From contig DPIB01000210.1 in assembly GCA_003522805.1 (NCBI GenBank), positions 1 through 5,005 on the forward strand: a stretch of DNA of 5,005 nt, read 5' to 3'. Below, piece by piece: positions 1 to 4,964 of this stretch. The DNA is from Fervidobacterium sp. (lineage in GTDB: Bacteria > Thermotogota > Thermotogae > Thermotogales > Fervidobacteriaceae). The position numbers were made by a program, and so were the translations under genes. Every line of letters starts with the position of its first letter. The first letter of the stretch is position 1. The notes under the pieces are model-generated. The model ran no database searches, was not told the DNA's origin, and saw only the letters and a program-made list of their open reading frames with translations.

Positions 1-769
1 TGACAACGAATCCAACAAATTGCACTTTATCATCAAGTACAATTGCTAACCTCTTTTTCAAAGCCACTTGATACTGAGTTGTCCCACTATTTATAACTTG
101 CTCAGGTACGTAAAGCTCTTTGGTTATGTTCTTGAAAATCTCTACGTACTGTTTATCCAACGTGAAGGAAACTACATAATTTGCGACTCCTTGTTGGTCT
201 ACCATTGGCACTGCTTCAGAGATTCTCGGCCCTGAAAGTACCAGGTCTTTTCTGTTGTTTATCTCTTTCTTCACAAGATACCAAGTGTTACCATTCTTGT
301 TCGGATACCATTGAGCACCTTCTCTAATAGCTAGGTTTACATCATCTGGATTGGTAGTTGGGTCATAGCTTCTCTCATCTATTGCCTGACCGAACCAGAG
401 TAACCCAGTCGAACCAACAAGCTTTTCTGCTTTTGTTGTATCCGTTGCATCGGGTATTTCAATGGCGATGAATGAATTGTTTTCTCTAAAACTCTTTCTA
501 ACAACCGCTTCTGTATATCCTGCCGAATCTAGTCTATTTCTTAGGACTGTCCATACATCGTCAACAACCGAAGCTGGATTTTCGACACGTTCCTCAATTT
601 CCACCTTATACTCTAACCTGACTCCACCGCTCAGGTCTAGCCCTAATTTAATCCTACTAAGAAGCTTAGCCAAGCCTTGCGCTGGCCTACCACCGGGCAA
701 CAGCATCGCCACAATGGCCACAACTAGTAGTGCCAATGAAAGTATGAGTCTCACTCGATCACTGCGCAT
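1..769 (-). CDS. secD: Protein translocase subunit SecD, N-terminal 256 codons (cut by left window edge)
   Basis: SecD is a membrane protein that works with SecF (and YajC) at the SecYEG channel, using the proton or sodium gradient to help pull exported proteins across the cytoplasmic membrane. The translation starts MRSDRVRLILSLALLVV, with one membrane segment at about residues 7-25. The family signature LGLDLSGGVRLEYKV follows at about 42-56, then the beginning of the large extracytoplasmic region. A recognisable LAIVLDDKV stretch lies near residues 241-249. The ATG at 769 is preceded by a strong ribosome binding site (AAGGGGAGGG in the gene sense, 777-786) with a 7-base spacer. Typical SecD proteins exceed 400 residues, so roughly the second half, with the remaining membrane helices, lies outside the window. 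The gene begins 23 bases after the yajC stop, the usual yajC-secD arrangement. I see no frameshift. The segment after LAIVLDDKV reads QFVGFVV, where many SecD proteins have a SAP-like motif. Confidence 0.95.
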   Translation of the reverse strand, partial: MRSDRVRLILSLALLVVAIVAMLLPGGRPAQGLAKLLSRIKLGLDLSGGVRLEYKVEIEERVENPASVVDDVWTVLRNRLDSAGYTEAVVRKSFRENNSFIAIEIPDATDTTKAEKLVGSTGLLWFGQAIDERSYDPTTNPDDVNLAIREGAQWYPNKNGNTWYLVKKEINNRKDLVLSGPRISEAVPMVDQQGVANYVVSFTLDKQYVEIFKNITKELYVPEQVINSGTTQYQVALKKRLAIVLDDKVQFVGFVV

Positions 770-792
770 CTAAAAACCCTCCCCTTGAGTAC

Positions 793-1191
793 TTACTCTT
801 TGGAATTAGTGTCTTCTTCTCTTGTTTCTTCAGATTTTGTCTCTTCTTTTGCCTCTTCTTTCTCCTTGAGTACCTTAGCAACGTATGCCTTGTGGATCTC
901 AAGTTCCGTGGAGTTTGCGCTCTTGATCTTTACGGTATCCTTCTTTATGTCAATAATTTTACCTACAACTCCACCTGTTGTAATAACGTTATCCCCTCTT
1001 TTGAGACTCTCGAGCATCTGTTTGAATTCCTTTTCCTTTCTCCTCTGTGGAAGGATGACCAAAAAATACATCATAGCAAAGAATAAGAGAAGCATTATAA
1101 GCATCTGTATCAATGCTCCTCCACTACTACCTGTTGCTGCGGTTGTTCCTGCCGCTCCGGTATCTGGTGCACCTGCAAATATCAGTTTCAT
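793..1191 (-). CDS. yajC: Sec translocon accessory subunit YajC
   Basis: YajC is a small single-span membrane protein that associates with SecD and SecF at the Sec translocon. Its precise role is unsettled. The 132-residue product has a Gly/Ala/Thr/Ser-rich N-terminus (about residues 6-26) and one hydrophobic helix at about 27-47. That helix is followed by the typical LPQRRKEKEF basic turn, then the family hallmark RGDNVITTGGVVGKI at about 65-79. The C-terminus after about residue 108 is a run of Glu, Lys, Ser and Thr, which is common but poorly conserved. An in-frame GTG at 1194 lies directly before the ATG at 1191. I prefer the ATG because the AGGAGGTG ribosome binding site is then 6 bases away. 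The gene lies 43 bases downstream of folD and 23 bases upstream of secD. With no terminator visible on either side, the three probably form one operon. Confidence 0.95.
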   Translation of the reverse strand: MKLIFAGAPDTGAAGTTAATGSSGGALIQMLIMLLLFFAMMYFLVILPQRRKEKEFKQMLESLKRGDNVITTGGVVGKIIDIKKDTVKIKSANSTELEIHKAYVAKVLKEKEEAKEETKSEETREEDTNSKE

Positions 1192-1234
1192 CACTTACAC
1201 CTCCTGTTTTTACACATGTATAGCCAATATTATA

Positions 1235-2071
1235 TCACTTATTAGTATTGGAATTAAACTTGTTAAGTTCTGCTGCTTGCACCGTATGTTCCATGAGAAT
1301 AAGTGTGGTAATCCTACCAACACCACCCGGAACTGGTGTCAAATCACATATCTCTGACACTGATGGATCAACATCGCCAAGTATTTCACCATTGCTAACG
1401 TTGATTCCTACATCGATCACGATAGTCCCTGGATTGAAGTATTCCTTATTGTAAGCCTTTGCCTTACCAATTGCAACTACAACTATATCTGAGTTTGTTG
1501 TTATTTCTTGTATATTCTGGGTTCTGGAATGGCAAACAGTAACTGTTGCATCCACACCTTTCTGTAAAAGCAACATTGTCAATGGTTTTCCCACAGTTAC
1601 ACTTCTTCCAATAACGGTGACTTTCTTTCCTGATGGATTGGTAACATAGTTGATTATCCGCATGACAGCTTCCGCTGTGCAAGGCGGAAATACCGGATGA
1701 TCATACATAATGTTTCCCAGGCTCAACGGACTTCTGCCTTCTACATCTTTCTCTAGCGAGATCAACGATGCAACTTCAATTTCGGAAACCTCTTTTGGCA
1801 ATGGATGAGTCAACAAGATACCATCTATCGATATATCCGCAGACAATCTCGAAAGTAATAATTTCAACTCAGATGCTTTAGAAGATTCGTAAACTGCAAA
1901 CTCTATACCTAATCTCTTTGCCTGTCTTTCTTGGCTCTTCAGATAGTTCAACGTTGAAGGATCAGGCTGACAGGTAACAACAGCCAATTTCGGTGGACGA
2001 CTAAGTTTGGAAACTCTTTCTTTTATTTTGTCAATCATTGAAGAATAAAGTGGCTCTGTATTTATAAACAT
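1235..2071 (-). CDS. folD: Methylene-tetrahydrofolate dehydrogenase / methenyl-tetrahydrofolate cyclohydrolase FolD, with altered cyclohydrolase residues
   Basis: FolD normally oxidises 5,10-methylene-THF to 5,10-methenyl-THF with NADP and hydrolyses that to 10-formyl-THF, feeding purine and formyl-Met synthesis in the cytoplasm. The 278-residue product has typical family length. Visible motifs are an N-terminal folate domain with Tyr43, KDVEG at 108-112, PPCT at 129-132, the dinucleotide motif VIGRSVTVGKP at 153-163, IVIDVGIN at 217-224 and PVPGGVG at 246-252. Aligned by eye to human MTHFD1, catalytic Lys56 is replaced by Gln47 (YLKSQ), Gln100 by Thr88 (ILLTHPLP) and Asp125 by Glu111 (DVEG). 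The dehydrogenase fold therefore looks intact, while the cyclohydrolase half is doubtful. From memory, the T. maritima protein also carries YLKSQ and DVEG, so this may be a lineage trait. The start is an ATG with GGAGGTG (2078-2084) 6 bases upstream. A good promoter lies just ahead, and yajC and secD follow. Confidence 0.95.
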   Translation of the reverse strand: MFINTEPLYSSMIDKIKERVSKLSRPPKLAVVTCQPDPSTLNYLKSQERQAKRLGIEFAVYESSKASELKLLLSRLSADISIDGILLTHPLPKEVSEIEVASLISLEKDVEGRSPLSLGNIMYDHPVFPPCTAEAVMRIINYVTNPSGKKVTVIGRSVTVGKPLTMLLLQKGVDATVTVCHSRTQNIQEITTNSDIVVVAIGKAKAYNKEYFNPGTIVIDVGINVSNGEILGDVDPSVSEICDLTPVPGGVGRITTLILMEHTVQAAELNKFNSNTNK

Positions 2072-2088
2072 CTCTTACACCTCCGTCG

Positions 2089-2117
2089 ATTTTAATGTAC
2101 TTCTCGACAATTGTCAA
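2089..2117 (-). promoter_or_regulatory. Sigma-70-type promoter for folD-yajC-secD
   Basis: In the gene sense this site reads TTGACA (2117-2112), a 17-base spacer, then TAAAAT (2094-2089). That is a perfect -35 box, ideal spacing and a 5/6 match to the -10 box. Transcription would be expected to start near 2082-2085, giving a leader of only about 11-14 bases that begins within or at the folD ribosome binding site. A perfect 10-base palindrome, GACAATTGTC (2106-2115), overlaps the -35 box and could be an operator, although its short length makes chance possible. The site lies in the 88-base gap after the DRTGG gene, so folD-yajC-secD can be transcribed independently of the upstream genes. Confidence 0.65.
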
Positions 2118-2159
2118 ATTGGACAGAGATATGGAAATAGAATATCTGGTCTAGTTATT

Positions 2160-2516
2160 CTATTTGTATACTGGCTTTAGACCTGCGTTGTAAAGCAAAC
2201 CACAGACTTCATACATCCCTTTTTTAGTACCACACACAACAATACCAGACATTTCAGCTGCCATCTTTGTTTCTGGCATGATATCCCTGTTCCTTACAAT
2301 CAGAACAACTGGAATTCCAACAACACCTGCAGTCCTCACGCATTGAGGTGTCGCCAATCCGGTTACTAGCAATGAACCTGGCTCAGAGAGTGCGAGCACA
2401 TCGCTCATTAGATCAGAAGCAGCTACTTTCTCTATTTCAATATCATATACATTTTGATCATCACTACCGACAAGTACTTCACCTTCCACAAGTTTAAGCA
2501 ACTCTGATAGTTTCAT
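2160..2516 (-). CDS. Free-standing DRTGG-domain protein of unknown function
   Basis: The 118-residue product looks like a single DRTGG domain. This domain is also found in HPr kinase-like and phosphotransacetylase-like proteins, and in small stand-alone proteins of Clostridia and Thermotogae often near [FeFe]-hydrogenase gene clusters. The visible pattern is MKLSELLKLVEGEVL at the N-terminus, the characteristic ASDLMSDVLA at about 33-42, GSLLVTGLATPQCVR at 47-61, and a final strand-helix unit GIVVCGTKKGMYEVCGLLY at about 91-109. There is no signal peptide or membrane helix, so it is probably cytoplasmic. Three cysteines (59, 95, 105) are present but do not form a recognisable metal motif. The ATG has no Shine-Dalgarno sequence. 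Instead it lies 8 bases after inverted-repeat element A. The gene sits 102 bases after thyX and 88 bases before folD. The domain call is fairly firm. A function (ligand sensing or regulation) cannot be given from sequence. Confidence 0.8.
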   Translation of the reverse strand: MKLSELLKLVEGEVLVGSDDQNVYDIEIEKVAASDLMSDVLALSEPGSLLVTGLATPQCVRTAGVVGIPVVLIVRNRDIMPETKMAAEMSGIVVCGTKKGMYEVCGLLYNAGLKPVYK

Positions 2517-2522
2517 CTATCT

Positions 2523-2572
2523 ACGAGCACAAGAAACTCTACCTTTTTCAAGATGGAGAGGAACGTGCTCTT
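2523..2572 (-). repeat. Inverted-repeat leader element, copy A (upstream of the DRTGG gene)
   Basis: In the gene sense the element opens AAGAGCAC and closes GTGCTCGT. The perfect 6-base stem is 2570-2565 with 2530-2525, enclosing a 34-base interior. The interior shares blocks with copy B, in order: TTC, CTCC, TCTTGA and AGTTT. Just upstream is a purine block GAAAGGGGGGT (2583-2573), matched in copy B by GAAAGGACGG. The closing arm ends 8 bases before the ATG of the DRTGG gene, where a Shine-Dalgarno sequence would normally be, and none is present. It could be a structured mRNA leader or a protein-binding site. Confidence 0.6.
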
Positions 2573-2618
2573 ACCCCCCTTTCAGTTTGAGTTCCGTATG
2601 TTCATTCTCTACCCTTCT

Positions 2619-3386
2619 TCACCTTTCTTTAACTTCTCGTAGATCTTGATTGGATAATAGTAAATCTCCCTTATAGGTAAACTTAATGAATGCTTCGTAT
2701 GTCCAAGGGCAAGTTTCTTTGAAAAAACTTGCTATAGCCAAAGCATACTGCTGAATCTCCCATTGTGCATGTGAGTCCGCTCGTAAACTTAAGAAATTCA
2801 TTAAACTTCTAGCATTCACAGTCCAATAAAATTGTGTGTAAGTCGACAACGGCAAAACAATTCTAGCTAGTTCTCTAGCTACTCCCTTGCTCAGAAGGTT
2901 TTTATAAACTCTGTAGCTCTCTTCACACGTTTTCTCAATCTGGTTCTCGATCGTTTCCAGAAGCTCGTTATCGTCTATTTCCATTGTCTTCTGCCTGTCT
3001 TCTGGTATGTTCACACGCACATTTTTTGGAATGTAGAATTCTTCTTCCTTAACTTCCGTGTATCTTTGACTGATCTCATTGAAAGATCCTATGCGATGCC
3101 TGAACCACTGCCTTGTAACGAAAAGAGGAGCTTTCACATGAAAGGTGAATACTATGTGCTCAAATGGTGTTTCATGTCCATGTTCCATAAGATACATGAC
3201 AAGTGCCTTGTCCTTTTGAGGTGTTTTTAGACCTTGGCCGTAAGAGACACGCGCAGCCCTAACTGCCGAATAATCATTACCCATCATGTCAGCTAGTCGT
3301 ACAAATCCTTTATCTAATACTGGTTGCTCAAATTTTGAAAAATCAACCTTCTCTTTTTTTTCTCCTTCTGCTTCGAAACTTTCCAA
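2619..3386 (-). CDS. thyX: Flavin-dependent thymidylate synthase ThyX
   Basis: ThyX makes dTMP from dUMP using methylene-THF as carbon donor and FADH2/NADPH as reductant, releasing THF rather than dihydrofolate. It acts as a cytoplasmic homotetramer. The 255-residue product carries the diagnostic RHRX7S motif, [11 protein letters not shown] at about 96-106. It also has [18 protein letters not shown] at about 70-87 and [20 protein letters not shown] at about 191-210, whose Arg202 matches the substrate-binding Arg of the T. maritima enzyme. About 18 charged residues precede the usual N-terminus, compared with T. maritima ThyX as I remember it. The start codon is TTG, supported by a strong GGAGGTGG site 6 bases upstream. 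The ATG at 3390 is in the rnhB frame and cannot serve. The first 44 bases overlap the end of rnhB, which implies translational coupling. A tail of about 12 residues after the TYKGDLL segment is variable. Confidence 0.96.
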   Translation of the reverse strand: MESFEAEGEKKEKVDFSKFEQPVLDKGFVRLADMMGNDYSAVRAARVSYGQGLKTPQKDKALVMYLMEHGHETPFEHIVFTFHVKAPLFVTRQWFRHRIGSFNEISQRYTEVKEEEFYIPKNVRVNIPEDRQKTMEIDDNELLETIENQIEKTCEESYRVYKNLLSKGVARELARIVLPLSTYTQFYWTVNARSLMNFLSLRADSHAQWEIQQYALAIASFFKETCPWTYEAFIKFTYKGDLLLSNQDLREVKER

Positions 3387-4086
3387 ACATATCCACCTCC
3401 ACCGAGTTCAATAACATACGATATCTTTGATATCTTTGTTCACTTATTAGACCTTCCAAATACCATCTGTCCATCAATTTGATATCTAGCGTTTGAAAAA
3501 CCGGGCAAAAACTCAACCTATGAAAATGCGTGGGGCCATATTTCTTTAAGGCATTAATGTGTTCATCTGTCGGATAACCCTTGTGCTTAGCCAATTTGTA
3601 TTCAGGAAATTGTGAATCGAATTTTTCTATTATCCTATCCCTAGTCACTTTTGCTATTATCGATGCTGCAGAAATCTGATAAATTTTACTATCGCCTTTT
3701 ACTATACACATCGAAGGATAACTTAACTTTAAACCCTTGCCATCCACTTGTACATTTCTTATCTCAACATATTGAGCCAATATCTCTAATGCCCTGTTCA
3801 TTGCCAATTCAGTTGCATGAAATATGTTGTATATGTCTATTTCTTCGGGTGTGGCTAACCCTATACCATATTTTGCATTAACTACTATTCTTTCGTAGGC
3901 TTCTTGCCTTTTCTTTGCAGATAAGATTTTACTGTCAGCAATACCTTCCATGTAAGTTCCTTCATCGAGATATACTGCTGCAGCAACAACCGGGCCAAAG
4001 AGTGGTCCTCTACCTGCCTCATCTACACCTATTATGCTGTAATCAATGAGGGATTTCTTCTCAGTACTCATGAATTTTGCATTCAT
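3343..4086 (-). CDS. rnhB: Ribonuclease HII
   Basis: RNase HII cuts the RNA strand of RNA-DNA hybrids and nicks 5' of single ribonucleotides embedded in DNA, starting ribonucleotide excision repair. The 247-residue product contains [21 protein letters not shown] at 20-40, with catalytic Asp22 and Glu23 and the GRG motif that senses the RNA-DNA junction. It also has DSK at 51-53, VDGKG with Asp115, KGDSK with Asp132, [12 protein letters not shown] at 140-151, and HKGYPT with Tyr171 at the position of the junction-sensing tyrosine. The HRLSFCPVF segment lies at 189-197. All four acidic catalytic residues are therefore present. The C-terminus is unusually basic ([10 protein letters not shown]) and is encoded in the stretch shared with thyX. 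No Shine-Dalgarno sequence precedes the ATG at 4086 or the alternative ATG at 4071 (MSTEKK). Element B ends 7 bases before 4086. Start assignment is the main uncertainty. Confidence 0.95.
   Translation of the reverse strand: MNAKFMSTEKKSLIDYSIIGVDEAGRGPLFGPVVAAAVYLDEGTYMEGIADSKILSAKKRQEAYERIVVNAKYGIGLATPEEIDIYNIFHATELAMNRALEILAQYVEIRNVQVDGKGLKLSYPSMCIVKGDSKIYQISAASIIAKVTRDRIIEKFDSQFPEYKLAKHKGYPTDEHINALKKYGPTHFHRLSFCPVFQTLDIKLMDRWYLEGLISEQRYQRYRMLLNSVEVDMFGKFRSRRRKKREG
3393..3400 (-). promoter_or_regulatory. Ribosome binding site fixing the TTG start of thyX
   Basis: GGAGGTGG in the gene sense lies inside the 3' end of rnhB, 6 bases before the TTG at 3386. It is the reason for choosing this non-ATG start. 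The only nearby ATG (3390-3388) is out of the thyX frame and too close to the site. The arrangement lets ribosomes finishing rnhB re-initiate on thyX or load independently. Confidence 0.75.
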
Positions 4087-4091
4087 AGCAT

Positions 4092-4148
4092 ACGAGCACG
4101 ATAAACTTTGAATTTTGCGTTACTCAAGAAAGTGGAGAATGTGCTCTT
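4092..4148 (-). repeat. Inverted-repeat leader element, copy B (upstream of rnhB)
   Basis: In the gene sense the arms are AAGAGCAC (4148-4141) and GTGCTCGT (4099-4092), giving a perfect 6-base stem around a 41-base interior. Interior blocks TTCTCCA, TCTTGA, AAAATTC and AAGTTTAT resemble copy A with an insertion of about 8 bases. An upstream purine block AGAAAGGACGG (4159-4149) also resembles copy A. Its AGAAAG is exactly complementary to CTTTCT (4132-4127) inside the element, which would permit an H-type pseudoknot in RNA. The element ends 7 bases before the rnhB ATG, which has no Shine-Dalgarno sequence. Confidence 0.6.
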
Positions 4149-4205
4149 CCGTCCTTTCTAACGTTTCTAACATTGGAACTTGATTTTTCTAGTAGATACT
4201 CTGGA

Positions 4206-4233
4206 TAGATATTTGTTTTATCATTCTATTCAA
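4206..4233 (-). promoter_or_regulatory. Weak candidate promoter upstream of rnhB
   Basis: In the gene sense TTGAAT (4233-4228), a 16-base spacer and TATCTA (4211-4206) loosely match sigma-70 boxes in the 163-base gap between the lipoprotein gene and rnhB. If used, it would give a leader of roughly 110 bases containing element B. A 6-base inverted repeat, CTGGAT/ATCCAG, spans the same stretch (4201-4238). The region is AT-rich, so a chance match is likely. Confidence 0.2.
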
Positions 4234-4249
4234 TCCAGAAGATTAGTGT

Positions 4250-4780
4250 TTAACTACTTATCGCTTTATATATATCATTCACATCTTGTATAAACTGGTC
4301 TATCTTATCACCCGTAATAACTATAAGCCAGTTCTCTTTGTACCACGCGTACAGATCTGTGTTCTCAAGCCTGATAGTAAATATACCATACGTCCCCATA
4401 TTTATCTTCATATATTTAAGTTTTAGGGGATTCTTACCATATTTACTTGTTATCTGACTCCACTTTTCTTTTGAATCATCTTTGTTTTCATACCGAAAAA
4501 CCATAAGTATGCCATCCACACCATCGAAAACTGCATACTTTCCATCGCCAAGTAGTATGTCACCAAAACCGTTGATAAACCCACTGTCGAGTAAATAGTA
4601 CTTGCTGGAAAGTACGTTTATTGCAGCTTCGGTGGAGTAACTTGACGGTGGTACTTGAGGGATAAATGGGACCGAGCAAGATGATAACAGACACAGAAGA
4701 AGAGTAAACACAATCATTAATTCAAGTGTTCTGTTCGACAAGAAACCCGTCGACAAAAAACCAGGCGATGTTTTACGCAA
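4250..4780 (-). CDS. Small predicted lipoprotein of unknown function
   Basis: I do not recognise this family with confidence. It may belong to one of the small families confined to Thermotogales, such as DUF3242, but that is a guess from memory. With the start chosen here the product has 176 residues: an N-terminal Arg-Lys pair, a hydrophobic core (IVFTLLLCLLSSC) and a lipobox LSSC, with the lipidated Cys at about residue 35. A Pro/Ser linker follows, then a mixed alpha/beta domain of about 125 residues rich in Gly, Tyr and Asp, ending near IDQFIQDVNDIYKAISS. It is probably anchored to the membrane and faces outward. The start is uncertain. The frame is open to an ATG at 4831, which lacks a ribosome binding site and would put element C inside the gene. 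GTG at 4792 overlaps the only AAGGAG site. TTG at 4780 lies 11 bases after that site and is my choice, though the signal peptide is then rather long. Confidence 0.65.
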   Translation of the reverse strand: MRKTSPGFLSTGFLSNRTLELMIVFTLLLCLLSSCSVPFIPQVPPSSYSTEAAINVLSSKYYLLDSGFINGFGDILLGDGKYAVFDGVDGILMVFRYENKDDSKEKWSQITSKYGKNPLKLKYMKINMGTYGIFTIRLENTDLYAWYKENWLIVITGDKIDQFIQDVNDIYKAISS

Positions 4781-4805
4781 CTCTTCATTCACTCCTTTCT
4801 CATGT

Positions 4806-4880
4806 ACGAGCAAGAAATATCTTGTCTCCATACTTTATCTTTGCAAGTGCTGAAGTGTTGAAAGGTACGTCCTTGCTCTT
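4806..4880 (-). repeat. Inverted-repeat leader element, copy C (upstream of the lipoprotein gene)
   Basis: In the gene sense the arms are AAGAGCAAG (4880-4872) and CTTGCTCGT (4814-4806), a perfect 7-base stem enclosing 57 bases. Compared with copies A and B, the sixth stem pair changes from C-G to A-T and a seventh pair is added, while the flanking AA and GT outside the stem are unchanged. The interior is largely different and longer. The arm is followed by GTAC and then a purine-rich ribosome binding site for the lipoprotein gene. This is the most divergent copy, recognised mainly by its arms. Confidence 0.5.
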
Positions 4881-4921
4881 CTATCTTCTTAATACCTTAA
4901 CGTCGAGCATTTATCATTTTC

Positions 4922-4964
4922 CTGCAAGAAGACTCCACTTCTGTAAGTGGGGGATGAATTGCAG
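4922..4964 (+). other. Two-tier hairpin resembling an IS200/IS605-type right end (possible transposon remnant)
   Basis: The plus strand forms an outer 6-base stem CTGCAA/TTGCAG (4922-4927 with 4959-4964) and a purine-rich internal loop (GAAGA opposite GATGAA). The inner stem is 8 base pairs including one G-T pair (4933-4940 with 4945-4952) with loop CTGT. The inner hairpin followed by GGGATGAATTG resembles the subterminal palindrome and conserved downstream tag at the right end of IS200/IS605-family elements carrying tnpB, where it also forms the end of the guide RNA. No tnpA or tnpB coding sequence is present on the left, where the lipoprotein gene lies. The rest of 4881-5005 holds nothing else I can name. 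Read on the minus strand, the hairpin is followed by only a poor T tract, so a terminator is less likely. Confidence 0.35.

Noticed and set aside
462..1454. Long plus-strand open frames at 462-773, 785-1357 and 1248-1454
   Set aside because: They lie antisense to secD, yajC and folD, show no family motifs and have no ribosome binding sites.
2112..2147. AGATAT...ATATCT pair downstream of the DRTGG gene as a terminator
   Set aside because: It is a short all-AT-leaning stem without a following T tract.
2517..2556. Tiny TTG-initiated frames inside elements A and B ending in TGA that overlaps the downstream ATG, suggesting leader peptides
   Set aside because: The two frames use different phases relative to the conserved arm, encode unrelated peptides and have no ribosome binding site, so the ATGA overlap is probably chance.
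4201..4238. 38-base stretch bounded by CTGGAT/ATCCAG as a hairpin or terminator
   Set aside because: The stem is only 6 base pairs with a 26-base AT-rich loop and no T tract follows, so chance is likely.
4793..4803. ATG at 4803 (minus strand) opening a four-codon frame just after element C
   Set aside because: It stops after MRKE, has no ribosome binding site of its own, and overlaps the site serving the lipoprotein gene.
2523..4880. Reading the three inverted repeats as MITE-type transposable elements
   Set aside because: No target-site duplications are visible, interior lengths and sequences differ widely in the third copy, and all copies share orientation and position relative to a start codon, which favours a leader element. 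Not fully excluded.
4928..4958. Kink-turn in the internal loop GAAGA opposite GATGAA of the right-end hairpin
   Set aside because: The tandem G-A pairs do not line up next to both stems as a kink-turn requires; an extra A separates the GA from the outer stem.
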